From a virus, in IMG/VR virus record IMGVR_UViG_3300025703_000002, positions 1 through 64,000 of that record: a stretch of DNA of 64,000 bases, one strand, 5' to 3'. Numbering within the stretch: position 1 is the first letter of the stretch; each line of letters opens with the position of its first letter. Made by a program: the position numbers and the translations under genes. Positions 9,217 to 17,305 of this stretch are shown in pieces. The notes beneath the pieces are model-generated. The model was given only the letters and a program-made list of their open reading frames with translations. It ran no database searches and had not been told where the DNA came from.

Positions 9217-9707
9217 TCGAACCTCAACGGGAACGCGGGATCAGGTGGGGATATCATCGTCAGGATGCCATCGGGGAGCGGCACGGTGATCGTGTATGTC
9301 GGTGTCGCAACCCCGTTGATGGTCTGCGAGCCTGTCACTATGGCAATCCCAGGTGGCAACGGCATGGTCGCGAGATCACCCGCCCAGCGCAGCAACCCGT
9401 AATAGTTGCCATCCTTCGGGACCATGTTCGGCACGGTGTTGCCGAAAGCGTCGGTCTTGGTCCCAGATTGCACATACCAAGTTCCAACCGGCGACCACGC
9501 CCAACCTGTCGGATCAGCGCCGCCTGTGTCGATATGCGCGGGGATGTCGCCAGATGGGCCGGTAGAGTCGGGCGACCAGAGGCCAGGGATTTGCTGCGCG
9601 ACCAATTCGATGTCGGCGAGGGTCGGAGCGGAGACGACGAAGTCAGCCGCTTGAGCAAACGATGCGGTGAAGATCAGTCCGAGAGCGATGATAGCCGATT
9701 TCAACAT
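9213..9707 (-). CDS. Exported hypothetical protein with Sec signal peptide
   Basis: The frame opens at 9770, but the ATG at 9707 lies within CCATGTTGA at the end of the upstream gene and gives a clean signal peptide (MLKSAIIALGLIF then TASFAQA, cleavage expected before ADF). I therefore use this 164-residue form. The mature part is beta/loop-rich with repeated Pro-Gly and Trp (WSPDSTGPSG, WAWSPVGTWY, LRWAGDLATM), like small fibre or spike-tip modules. Base composition is clearly more GC-rich than the adaptor genes, so this looks like a recent acquisition together with the next gene upstream. Function unknown. Confidence 0.6.
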   Translation of the reverse strand: MLKSAIIALGLIFTASFAQAADFVVSAPTLADIELVAQQIPGLWSPDSTGPSGDIPAHIDTGGADPTGWAWSPVGTWYVQSGTKTDAFGNTVPNMVPKDGNYYGLLRWAGDLATMPLPPGIAIVTGSQTINGVATPTYTITVPLPDGILTMISPPDPAFPLRFE

Positions 9708-11167
9708 GGCAGCGCATTCACTTTTGCAAGCGTGACGCCGGGCGAATACACACTTACGTTTTGATACCAATAGCCTGTGTCAAAGGTCGAAGGCGATGCC
9801 CCGGCTGCATAGGCCTGGCACGCCGTCACCTTGGTAAACTCATTCGTGCGCTTCCAGCGGAGCACGCCAGCAGCGGCGGCGGATGCGAGAGCGCCAGCTT
9901 TTGTCACGCTATCAGCGGCACGGGTGACGGAGGTCGTTGTGGTCAGAATTGCGGATGTCGCGCCCGACGATCCAGTCTCGTTCTGTACTACGTCAACCGC
10001 GATTGCATCTCCGTTCGTCGTAATCTGAAAGCACGGTTCTGGATTTGCGAGGGTTTGTGTTGGGATGCTGACACGGCCAAATGCCACCGGAATTGTGATT
10101 GGCGTATAGGTTGCGCCGTTGTCCATGGAAAGGTTGACGACGCCTGTCCCGGTAATTCGCTTCACATAGGCGGACTCGAAGCGCGCTGACGATCCGAGGG
10201 TTATCGCTTGGCAAGTGGTTCCGTTGCCCGCTGTTGCGGTGAGAGACGAAGCCGAATTTGCGACTCCATCGATGCCGGTTTGCGTATTCGCCGCTGTTAC
10301 ATTCGTCGAAACCCATGTCGTCGCTAAATGGCGATCTTGAAGCACCACGTTCGTTGCAGCCGCCTCAACCAGCAACCCCAACGGCGTCCCGACCGATGAC
10401 GGGGAGTAATCGAAGCGCGGGCCGTAATAGGCGGCTGAGGTCGTGATGACTTGATCGCCTGGACGCGGAGTGGTTTCGTAGGTGACGGCACTTTGCCCTA
10501 CCATCCACGCTAGAAGGTCAGCGCTGACCGCTGTACTAAGACCTATTGAGGATCCGCTGCCGGATAGTCCGAATTGTATTTGTGACGAGATGACGGCAGC
10601 GCCCTTTGAAAATACCTGTTGCCACGCACCTGTGATGGTCTTTAGAACGGATATCCCGGATGAGCTAGTAAAGTATATATTTAACGATGATCCGTCGTTA
10701 GTTTTCAGCCATACATCGTTCATCCCACTATTAAGATTTGCACCAACTCCTTGAAACATCCGGCTCAATGACGTAGACGGGGTTGCCCCTAAATTAAGCT
10801 GTATCCTCGCGGCAGTTGACGTACCATCGGGCGCTATCGCAAAATTTGGAGTGACCACAGGAGTCACTCCGGTCCCCGTTTGTAGATACAACCATGGCGA
10901 TGCAAACGTATTGCTCTGCAACAGCAGATTATTCGGCTTGTACGTCAACGCTCCCGTGGCATCCGTCATCGTCGATAGCGACACGCCGGAATAGGTCAGG
11001 TTCGATGTGAAATTCCCGGATGGTACAGAGGACTCGCCGAGGAAGTTCTCGGAGAAGACGGGCTTGATGCCGGAGAATAAACTGCCCCTCTGTCCTGCTG
11101 TTAGGGCAAATGCAGTTGTGATATAAAGAAGAACTGAGAAGATCAGAAAATATCGAAGTGCCTTCAT
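9701..11167 (-). CDS. Fibre/spike-like protein with signal peptide
   Basis: A 488-residue protein. It starts with a signal peptide (MKALRYFLIFSVLLY, then TTAFA) and an N-terminal NLLLQSNTFASPW segment followed by two beta-sandwich-like units. This is the pattern of phage head-spike/fibre carbohydrate-binding domains (NLL..S..F....W, then PNG-S-A-R). The second unit begins near LGLLVEAAATNVVLQ and repeats the same architecture. The 3-prime two thirds (about 9.7-10.48 kb) are GC-rich and the 5-prime third is like the rest of the phage, so the gene is mosaic. Host-receptor binding is likely. A signal peptide on a virion fibre is unusual. Confidence 0.65.
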   Translation of the reverse strand: MKALRYFLIFSVLLYITTAFALTAGQRGSLFSGIKPVFSENFLGESSVPSGNFTSNLTYSGVSLSTMTDATGALTYKPNNLLLQSNTFASPWLYLQTGTGVTPVVTPNFAIAPDGTSTAARIQLNLGATPSTSLSRMFQGVGANLNSGMNDVWLKTNDGSSLNIYFTSSSGISVLKTITGAWQQVFSKGAAVISSQIQFGLSGSGSSIGLSTAVSADLLAWMVGQSAVTYETTPRPGDQVITTSAAYYGPRFDYSPSSVGTPLGLLVEAAATNVVLQDRHLATTWVSTNVTAANTQTGIDGVANSASSLTATAGNGTTCQAITLGSSARFESAYVKRITGTGVVNLSMDNGATYTPITIPVAFGRVSIPTQTLANPEPCFQITTNGDAIAVDVVQNETGSSGATSAILTTTTSVTRAADSVTKAGALASAAAAGVLRWKRTNEFTKVTACQAYAAGASPSTFDTGYWYQNVSVYSPGVTLAKVNALPC

Positions 11168-11856
11168 TAGTTCTGGTATCCTGTCGCAGTGACATAAACA
11201 GGTTTATTTTCATCAGCCGTATCAGTCGCGACAGTTACGACGCAGATATAAATATTCTTGCTAATGGAAGTATCCTGGTTAAGAAAACTCAACGGAGGAA
11301 CAAATGAAGTCTGCGTATACGTGTTAGTATCGCCAGTCGTGACAGCAGGGGCAGACGGAGTGATTGTAAAGGGATCTGCGATTAAATGCTGATTATCCGT
11401 ATTCGATCCAGCGAAGGCCGAGTTATCTGTACAGGTCGTCGCCGCAGGGTTCTTGTCCCACATCCGAACAACGTATGATCCTACCGATCCCCCAGACGAC
11501 GTGAATAGGAGGTTTCCGACACCACCGGACCCACCATTTGTCCTGGCGATCGGGACAGAGAACAGACCCCCGACCGAGACACCCGCCGCATGAGACGAGT
11601 TTGCAGGGGTCGCAAATTGAACCGGAGACGACCCGGAATCAAAACCCCCGACATTACCTATAACAGTCGTGCTTCCACCTGAACCAGAGGTATTCGCACA
11701 ATCGTTACCGTTCGTATCCATCGTCGCAGGCTGTGGAGTTCCTGGTGAGTACGTTGCGGGAGGAGACCCGCAAGTTTGGACCACAACCCTTTTCTCCTGG
11801 GCTACAGCAGGGATCATGAATGACATCAGGAGACTAAGAACAAATAATTTTTTCAT
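11167..11856 (-). CDS. Exported virion-region protein with signal peptide
   Basis: A 229-residue protein with a strong signal peptide (MKKLFVLSLLMSFMIPAVAQ). The mature part is a single beta-rich domain with conserved-looking FSVPIARTNGGSGGVGNLLF and four Cys residues. One pair, Cys29 and Cys53, may form a disulfide, which fits export to the periplasm. It stops exactly at the start of the fibre gene (shared A of TAATG). I know no function. Its position between a capsid-associated beta protein and fibres suggests a fibre-associated or cell-surface role. Confidence 0.55.
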   Translation of the reverse strand: MKKLFVLSLLMSFMIPAVAQEKRVVVQTCGSPPATYSPGTPQPATMDTNGNDCANTSGSGGSTTVIGNVGGFDSGSSPVQFATPANSSHAAGVSVGGLFSVPIARTNGGSGGVGNLLFTSSGGSVGSYVVRMWDKNPAATTCTDNSAFAGSNTDNQHLIADPFTITPSAPAVTTGDTNTYTQTSFVPPLSFLNQDTSISKNIYICVVTVATDTADENKPVYVTATGYQN

Positions 11857-11868
11857 GGACCTGCCTAA

Positions 11869-12867
11869 TTAGTAAGAAACGGAGCCACTCTGGGAAAGTG
11901 CCATACGGACAAATCCAGGATTCGTATTACTATTTAAAAGAATCCGTATCCACACCGGAGACACCGCGAGATTAAATTGACTCGAAGTGGTAGCCCCGAT
12001 AAGATCCGCAAAGGTCGTGTCCCAAGTTACTGAAGATCTAGAAACTGGATTCGAGTAACTGTTTGGGTCGTCATTAGTCGTCTGTACGGTATAATTAACC
12101 GTTCCAGAAACAACACACTGTCCGGCCACCTGGGCAGAAGCCCACGAATCTAGGCTGATCCACTGAGACCCCGCGACACCATTCGTACCAATCTCGATCG
12201 TTTGTCCAGTCGCTCCTGAGATCACAGCGGACGTTACCGTTGCGTAATCGAGGACTGAATAAACAGCATCGCCTCCGGTATCGATAGAAATCGTTTCAGA
12301 GATTGGATATCCAGTGATATCCGTGCCAGACAATGCAATAGTTCTCGCCGTCCCGGTGGAACCAGGAGTGAAGAGAATTCTTCGAGGAGTGTCTAGGGTA
12401 GCAAAACCCATAGCTCCGACAGTCACCGTACTCGCCGTGTTTGCCGATGGGGTCACACTTAGAATAGCTTTATACGAATTAACCGTAGCGACGACTGAGG
12501 TATTCGTTCCAGTCACCGTCTCGGATACCGTAGCATTCTGGGAGTCCATCCCGACAACCGCGAAGGTTACTGTGTGGTCGTCACCGGCAGACGTGATATA
12601 CACTGGACTTACAACCGGGAGCCATGCAATCGTAGCTCCAGAGACACCTGATGTCGGAGAGACGTACCTCGTTTGGGACAACGCGCCGTTAATCAGCAGA
12701 GGAGTCGCTGTCACTCCTGACTGGGACAAGCAGATACCATTTGCAACGGCAGAACCATCAGCACCGTTAAGGACAAGTCCACCCTTTGCGGCAGGAGTCT
12801 GGGACAGTCCCAGTTTAGTCGCGGTAGCCGCAACGAGTGGGCCAACCTGGCATGTACGACTCTGCAT
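11869..12867 (-). CDS. Minor virion protein, beta-rich
   Basis: A 332-residue beta-rich protein without a signal peptide. The first 40 residues (QVGPLVAATATKLGLSQTPAAKG) are helical/loop and the rest consists of immunoglobulin-like strands rich in Thr, Val and Ser, for example AGDDHTVTFAVVGMDSQNATV. It lies between the exported proteins and the small basic virion genes. Its start touches the stop of the 95-residue gene upstream. It is probably a capsid decoration or minor capsid protein. No named family is recognised. Confidence 0.5.
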   Translation of the reverse strand: MQSRTCQVGPLVAATATKLGLSQTPAAKGGLVLNGADGSAVANGICLSQSGVTATPLLINGALSQTRYVSPTSGVSGATIAWLPVVSPVYITSAGDDHTVTFAVVGMDSQNATVSETVTGTNTSVVATVNSYKAILSVTPSANTASTVTVGAMGFATLDTPRRILFTPGSTGTARTIALSGTDITGYPISETISIDTGGDAVYSVLDYATVTSAVISGATGQTIEIGTNGVAGSQWISLDSWASAQVAGQCVVSGTVNYTVQTTNDDPNSYSNPVSRSSVTWDTTFADLIGATTSSQFNLAVSPVWIRILLNSNTNPGFVRMALSQSGSVSY

Positions 12868-13154
12868 TAGACGGTCTTTCCGTGACGGGAGTGAAGTTTG
12901 CTTAGAGTAACAGAACCCCTTGAGGTTAATACCGGACCACCACGTTTCATCCCCCCGGTGAGAACATTCGGGAGGCCATGTTGCTCGGTCATAGCGTCAC
13001 CAAAATTTGCCGCCTTCATTGTTCCTGTCGCAGTCGGGTCAGGTTCCCCAGTGGCCGCGTCATTAACGATGACAGGGAGATCATTAATCCCGTATTTCTT
13101 ATTGGTCTTTTGCTGGTCTCTCAGAGACCACTCTTTATAGCCGTCCCCAGCCAT
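12867..13154 (-). CDS. Small basic virion-region protein
   Basis: A 95-residue protein ending in a basic tail, with a GGMKRGGPV motif near the C-terminus that matches the KRGG-V motif seen in several other late proteins. Residues 17-60 (INDLPVIVNDAATGEPDPTA) look disordered. It overlaps neighbouring genes by single bases. Function unknown. The shared motif suggests incorporation in or contact with the head. Confidence 0.5.
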   Translation of the reverse strand: MAGDGYKEWSLRDQQKTNKKYGINDLPVIVNDAATGEPDPTATGTMKAANFGDAMTEQHGLPNVLTGGMKRGGPVLTSRGSVTLSKLHSRHGKTV

Positions 13155-13354
13155 TAGACGCTCCCGCCGTGTTTCTTATGAAGATGTTCTAGAGTCTTGG
13201 CTAAATTAGCAGCCTTAGCAAGGTGAGGACTCTCAGCGTGAGTCGCCTTGTCAATCCTACCCTGTGGAATTTTCTGTCCTTGGGGGACGTGTAGTGCTCT
13301 ATGCAGATACCCTGGATTTTTACCCACGGCTCCGGCAATCCAGGTATCAGACAT
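13154..13354 (-). CDS. Small hypothetical protein ending in KKHGGSV
   Basis: A 66-residue basic protein, largely helical (KAANLAKTLEHLHKKHGGSV at the end). The N-terminus reads MSDTWIAGAVGKNPGYLHRA. This resembles small proteins of other podophages found near the capsid genes. It carries the GG-S-V variant of the recurrent motif at its extreme C-terminus. No function assigned. Confidence 0.5.
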   Translation of the reverse strand: MSDTWIAGAVGKNPGYLHRALHVPQGQKIPQGRIDKATHAESPHLAKAANLAKTLEHLHKKHGGSV

Positions 13355-13377
13355 CTTAGTTTCCTTAAGAAAGAAGT

Positions 13378-13452
13378 ATTTTGGGTGGATTAGGAGCGCA
13401 CCCTAATCTAAAGCAACTTTGCGACCGTGCGAACGCCATTGCCACCCAAAAT
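13378..13452 (-). repeat. 11-bp inverted repeat element in the late operon
   Basis: Perfect 11-bp arms (13378-13388 and 13442-13452) enclose a second hairpin of 7 bp (13388-13394 with 13402-13408). It lies in the 107-bp gap between two late genes. On the minus strand the outer arm is followed by a pyrimidine-rich stretch. It could be an attenuator, an RNase processing site or a weak terminator that lowers expression of the distal tail genes relative to the capsid genes. The structure is seen directly. The role is inferred. Confidence 0.55.
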
Positions 13453-13461
13453 CCTTAATCA

Positions 13462-13770
13462 TCAGCTATCGGTTCTATGGTCTACGACAGCCGAGGCATT
13501 ACGGGCAGAGCTGAACGGAGACTTGTCAGAACCGACTCGACCACCATCCTTGCGACAAGCCCGGTCCATACGCATCTTAGGCTTCTCGCCCTCGACCTTA
13601 CCACCACGCTTTCGCTCTTTAACCTTGCCCCCGCGCTTTCGCTCAGAAGCTTCCTTATCGACGTTAGAACCTTGGGCATCATAAGCCTTAGGCTCACCAC
13701 CCTTGCTCTCGTCGTAGTCTTTGGCCTCGTCAGCGACCTTGCCGCCCGAAGCCCTCTTGTGTGCTTTCAT
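13462..13770 (-). CDS. Highly basic/charged virion-region protein with KRGGKV repeats
   Basis: A 102-residue protein with very high Lys/Arg/Asp/Glu content and no predicted fold. It contains KRASGGKV, two tandem RKRGGKV units and then VEGEKPKMRMDRACRKDGGRV. The last segment is shared with two other late genes (20196-20822 and 20825-21130). Such proteins could bind DNA or the inner capsid surface. A short hairpin (13803-13818) precedes it, right at the end of the beta-helix gene. Confidence 0.55.
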   Translation of the reverse strand: MKAHKRASGGKVADEAKDYDESKGGEPKAYDAQGSNVDKEASERKRGGKVKERKRGGKVEGEKPKMRMDRACRKDGGRVGSDKSPFSSARNASAVVDHRTDS

Positions 13771-13802
13771 TTTAATCTCCTATTAGGACTTAGGTTCCGT
13801 TA

Positions 13803-13818
13803 GTGATCTTTAGATCAC
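13803..13818 (-). terminator. Short stem-loop at the end of the beta-helix gene
   Basis: A GTGATC/GATCAC stem with a four-base loop overlaps the stop codon of the upstream gene. There is no U-tract, so it is not a standard intrinsic terminator. It may be a 3-prime stabiliser or processing hairpin between differently expressed late genes. Confidence 0.35.
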
Positions 13819-14837
13819 GTCACGCCAATACCGGTTGTAGCAAACGTCGGGACAGAACCCGTGACGTAGACATAACCAGAACCGCTGTCCCAAGCTGTGA
13901 CACCGACCGAAGACGGATTAGCAACTAGGACAAGCCCTCCTGGAGTCGTGACACTAAACGCGTCAGACATCGCTACGCCAGTCCCAGACTTCACGGAATT
14001 AATAAATCGGCAGTCTTTGAACTCCACCCATCTATCAATTCCAGCACTAGCAATCGTAGAGATCGTAGCACCCGAGCCTGAGCCAGTCGGATAGGCAATA
14101 AACCGACAGTCTTGGAAACTGTTACGTGGGGTTCCACCAGAGAATAGAACAGTCGAGTTTGCGGCCGTCCTAGCTACCGTGTCGAGACCAAAGTTACAGT
14201 TAACAAAAGTGTTCTCACCGCCTCCAACGATCGAAAGACAAGCTGCCGTGGTAGATCCAGCCGAAGCCGCGTCGCCCATGCCACCAAAGTCTACAGCGTT
14301 GTAGAAGTTTCGGCCACCTGCTTCAATCCACGCGACCTGATTAGACGAAGACCCGGTAGAGAATCCGTTAAACAGTGAGAAGTTACCGAAGTAACACCCC
14401 GTTGCCGTGACGTTAAAGAAATTCCCGGAGTTACCAAACGTCGCCGCGGTGTAAACACCGGTCGGAGGCGCAAAGCGAGCCCTGGCATTCATTCCGGTAG
14501 GTGCAGTCATGCCAATCAAATGAAGGGCATTCTTGGCCCAAGTCACCGTCCCAGTCGTTGCCGACGGGGTAATCGTTTGGGCAAGTGCGGTGGAAAGACG
14601 GGCCGTACCAGTCGTGTCTCCGGAGCCAACGAGAACGATGACGTCGTTGCTGTCTGCCGCAGCTTTGTTATACGCCTGATAGATCGTGGCGAATGGAGAA
14701 CCCGCATTGCCCTGATTTCCGTCAGAGCCATGCAGAGGATCAACAAACCACCAGTTCCCCGTAAAGAACGGTGCCCCACCGACGCCGAAGGTGAGAACAC
14801 CCCCGGCGCTATAGAAGTAATCAGAAACAGTTGTCAT
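13815..14837 (-). CDS. Parallel beta-helix protein next to major capsid gene
   Basis: A 340-residue protein. Near the N-terminus it has FVDPLHGSDGNQGNAGSPFAT followed by IYQAYNKA, the typical opening of right-handed beta-helix (pectate-lyase-like) proteins. It continues with repeated short strands ending in Asn/Gly turns (CYFGNFSLFNG, NTFVNCNFGL, NSFQDCRFI, VEFKDCRFINS). The enzymatic triad of a lyase is not evident. Placed immediately after the major capsid gene, it is probably a capsid decoration or spike protein, or a depolymerase-type fibre. The fold call is good and the role is inference. Confidence 0.6.
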   Translation of the reverse strand: MTTVSDYFYSAGGVLTFGVGGAPFFTGNWWFVDPLHGSDGNQGNAGSPFATIYQAYNKAAADSNDVIVLVGSGDTTGTARLSTALAQTITPSATTGTVTWAKNALHLIGMTAPTGMNARARFAPPTGVYTAATFGNSGNFFNVTATGCYFGNFSLFNGFSTGSSSNQVAWIEAGGRNFYNAVDFGGMGDAASAGSTTAACLSIVGGGENTFVNCNFGLDTVARTAANSTVLFSGGTPRNSFQDCRFIAYPTGSGSGATISTIASAGIDRWVEFKDCRFINSVKSGTGVAMSDAFSVTTPGGLVLVANPSSVGVTAWDSGSGYVYVTGSVPTFATTGIGVT

Positions 14838-14849
14838 GTAAACCTCCGA

Positions 14850-15764
14850 TTACGACGTGGGGAACGAACCGAAAACGGCACGCCAGTCTTGGTACGAGAA
14901 CGAGAACCTCTCGTAACCCTTGACGAGGAGATTGTCCGTATAGAAGTCTACGAACATATCCATCTCGAACGCGATACGTTGGAGATACGTCAACCCCTGG
15001 GTGTTCGTCAGAAGGAACCAGGCGAAGTTACTCGTGAGGTAGTCGTTAACCATATGCCCCTCAGGAAGGCCACCGGCCGTCGAGAGAATGGCGTTAACGT
15101 CGTTGTCAGCCGTACCGGGCCGGAGTTCCGTCTTGACGAGGCGGATAGCAACAGGCTCTAGAGTCGGATTAACAACGAGCTTCCGAGCACGGCCCTGAAT
15201 CTTCAGTCCGGCGTTGTCACGCCAAGTCTGTCGAATCGTGGTCATTGCTGAAAGCAGCGAGGCTTCGTTAAGATCCTGCGGAACGGATGGGATGTTCGCA
15301 ATCGTAGTCCCATCAATCGGATGGGCCGAAGAGAACAACGCTTGGCCGTCACCACCGACGTTAGCGTCATAGGTCGTGCCGAGGTTCAGGATCGAAGCGC
15401 CCTGAATCTCCTTGTACTGGACAAAGGAGAATTGCAGACCGAGGTTACTCGGCTGAAACTGTGCCTTGTACAGGTTGTCGTCGATCGCCTTACGAGTTAT
15501 TGCGTAGCCGAGAGCGACTTCGATGTGCTCTTGGTTGTACGTATAACGCTGTCCGGCGTTGTTATCAAAGTACGTTCCACCGCCCTCATTCTTCAGGCGA
15601 GGAAGACCCATGTAACGCATACTCGTGACGCGCTCAAGAGCCATATTAGATTTGCCGACGGCAAAGATCTTATCGTACTGGAGAGGAATCTCCTTGTACT
15701 TCCCTTCAACGGCACGAAGGCCGGGGAAGAGTTCGTCTTTGATCTGGGCTGTATTAATAGCCAT
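14850..15764 (-). CDS. Major capsid protein, HK97 fold, Mu gpT-like
   Basis: A 304-residue protein, the same length as Mu gpT (about 305). Recognisable features are ALGYAITRKAIDDNLYK (spine-helix region), LFSSAHPIDG in the P-domain, ARKLVVNPTLEP, and the ending YERFSFSYQDWRAVFGS, which is the classical C-terminus of this family. It assembles the icosahedral shell. It lies downstream of the scaffold and decoration genes and upstream of the beta-helix gene. The minus-strand start has a clear AGGGGAGATT ribosome site. No cleaved pro-sequence is visible, which agrees with the separate scaffold gene. Confidence 0.85.
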   Translation of the reverse strand: MAINTAQIKDELFPGLRAVEGKYKEIPLQYDKIFAVGKSNMALERVTSMRYMGLPRLKNEGGGTYFDNNAGQRYTYNQEHIEVALGYAITRKAIDDNLYKAQFQPSNLGLQFSFVQYKEIQGASILNLGTTYDANVGGDGQALFSSAHPIDGTTIANIPSVPQDLNEASLLSAMTTIRQTWRDNAGLKIQGRARKLVVNPTLEPVAIRLVKTELRPGTADNDVNAILSTAGGLPEGHMVNDYLTSNFAWFLLTNTQGLTYLQRIAFEMDMFVDFYTDNLLVKGYERFSFSYQDWRAVFGSFPTS

Positions 15765-15778
15765 TTTTTAATCTCCCC

Positions 15779-16411
15779 TTATGCGAAGGCTGCAACACCC
15801 GCCTTGAAGACTTCATTGTTCCAGCCGACAATAACGTAGTTATACGGAGTCGTAAGATCCGTACCGTTAGCGCTCGGAGGGTCAGTCACAAGACGAGTAA
15901 TAATGAAGGGAAGAGCCAGTGTCGTAGTCGGAGTCGTAATCCCCTGCGTAGACTGACCGGTTAGCGTATTCCCGAGAACACCTGAAACACTGGTGTACGA
16001 GAGATTAACGTTCTGGCCGACGGAGGCTTGGAGGATAGCCGTGGCTTGGGTAGACTGAACAAGGAATTCAGTATCCGGGCTATCAATAATATAAGCCTTA
16101 ACCGTACCGTTAGCATCCGAACCGGGCCAGTATCGCGACCAAACGGTACGACCTTGTGACACAGAAAGATACTTACAGCCCCAGAAGACACCGCAGGGAT
16201 TAGCCAGAGGCGTCCCAGAGTTATAGATCGTACTAGAATACTGCTGGATAGTTCCATCGGCAGTCGAGTACGTCGGGGCAACAACGTCACCAGAAAAGAT
16301 AGGCGTTGAGTCAGTCGAAGCAATCAATCGTTCAGTTAGACGGAAATTCGGGCCGGCACCTGCGAAAGTGCCTTCGGGCGAAAATCCGAAGGGGGCGAGA
16401 ACATTCGCCAT
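15779..16411 (-). CDS. Capsid decoration/stabilising protein, podophage type
   Basis: A 210-residue beta-rich protein beginning MANVLAPFGFSPEGTFAG. This opening is common to proteins encoded just before the major capsid gene in many podophages and usually detected in virions. Internal features are VWSRYWPGSDANGTVKAYII and a C-terminal YNYVIVGWNNEVFKAG. It is probably a decoration protein binding the outer capsid. It starts 139 bp downstream of the previous gene, the longest gap among capsid genes. Confidence 0.6.
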   Translation of the reverse strand: MANVLAPFGFSPEGTFAGAGPNFRLTERLIASTDSTPIFSGDVVAPTYSTADGTIQQYSSTIYNSGTPLANPCGVFWGCKYLSVSQGRTVWSRYWPGSDANGTVKAYIIDSPDTEFLVQSTQATAILQASVGQNVNLSYTSVSGVLGNTLTGQSTQGITTPTTTLALPFIITRLVTDPPSANGTDLTTPYNYVIVGWNNEVFKAGVAAFA

Positions 16412-16549
16412 TGTGAAACTCCATTTTTGAAGGAGGTTCAGTCCAGTCGCAAGCGTAGCGGTGAAACTGATTTAGGGGGATCTCTAAACAGCGTGTTTAA
16501 AGTATTTGAAATCTTTAATAAGCAGCGCGCGTATTAAAGGTTATTAAAA
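16412..16549 (-). other. Intergenic gap upstream of the capsid gene pair
   Basis: This 138-bp AT-rich gap lies before the decoration and major capsid genes. It has a good GAAGGAGG ribosome site near 16425 and several TATTAAA-like stretches on the minus strand. I do not find a convincing -35/-10 pair, so a secondary late promoter or a processing site for the highly expressed capsid genes is possible but unproven. Confidence 0.3.
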
Positions 16550-17305
16550 TTAGTCTTCCTGCGAACCCACGGGCCGCATGATCTCGTGTCGGACGACCTT
16601 CAACTGGTCGGGGTACTCGTCACGAGAAGCTGTATTCGCGGGGGTTTCGTGGAGGCGTTTCTCAGAATTAATGACCTGATCCAGAGCCTCTCGTTTGTCC
16701 GCTGCACGACGGGAATCGGCTAGAACCTTAGGAATCTCCATCAAAATCTGACCGCCGGCCTCAATCGGACCTTCGTGTCCTGCCGGCATCAGCCAGGGAT
16801 GTCGGGAGGCCGGAACGGCACGCCAGCCAGTCCGAAGGAGATTAAGCATGTGGTATCTATTGTCCTTGCCAGTAACAGTCTGGGCACGCCACTGGTATTC
16901 CCAACCTTCAGGAGCAAGGGTGGAAGGAATGTTTAGCTCAGACGCTTGACCACCATCCCAACCGTTGAGATCGTCAAGAATCTCCTGGGCACGTAACTCG
17001 GCGTCACGCACAGAATCAGAACGGGTCTCCTGGCGGAGATTCTCAGTATGTCCGATGGTTTCGTCATGGTCGGCATGTCGGGAGAGATGGCGGAACTCTT
17101 TACGACGTAGGTCGACTTTAGGATTATTGCCAGACTCTTCTCGGAGTCCCTCAATTGGCAGATTCATATTAAATCCTCGATTCTTGATAGTTCGAAAGGG
17201 TGCACCACAATCCCAACATTCATAACGACTCGGATCACTACCTTCAGAAATGTTTGTACCGTGGCAATAGCGACATTTATCAGGAATAACCCACTCAGAA
17301 TTCAA
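16550..17305 (-). CDS. Zinc-ribbon virion-region protein with GWEYQWR motif
   Basis: A 251-residue protein with an N-terminal zinc ribbon (CRYC, residues 12-15, and CWDC, residues 30-33) and a charged linker. Its C-terminal domain contains APEGWEYQWRAQTVTGK and a long GWRAVPASRHPWLMP segment. The latter motif is known from podophage proteins encoded near scaffold genes, but no role is established. The start is TTG at 17305, overlapping the scaffold stop as TTGA, so translation is coupled to the scaffold. Confidence 0.6.
   Translation of the reverse strand: MNSEWVIPDKCRYCHGTNISEGSDPSRYECWDCGAPFRTIKNRGFNMNLPIEGLREESGNNPKVDLRRKEFRHLSRHADHDETIGHTENLRQETRSDSVRDAELRAQEILDDLNGWDGGQASELNIPSTLAPEGWEYQWRAQTVTGKDNRYHMLNLLRTGWRAVPASRHPWLMPAGHEGPIEAGGQILMEIPKVLADSRRAADKREALDQVINSEKRLHETPANTASRDEYPDQLKVVRHEIMRPVGSQED

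Noticed and set aside
9210-9764. 184-residue plus-strand ORF opposite the exported protein gene
   Set aside because: It is the antisense of a gene with a signal peptide and operon overlaps. The long opposite frames come from high GC content here.
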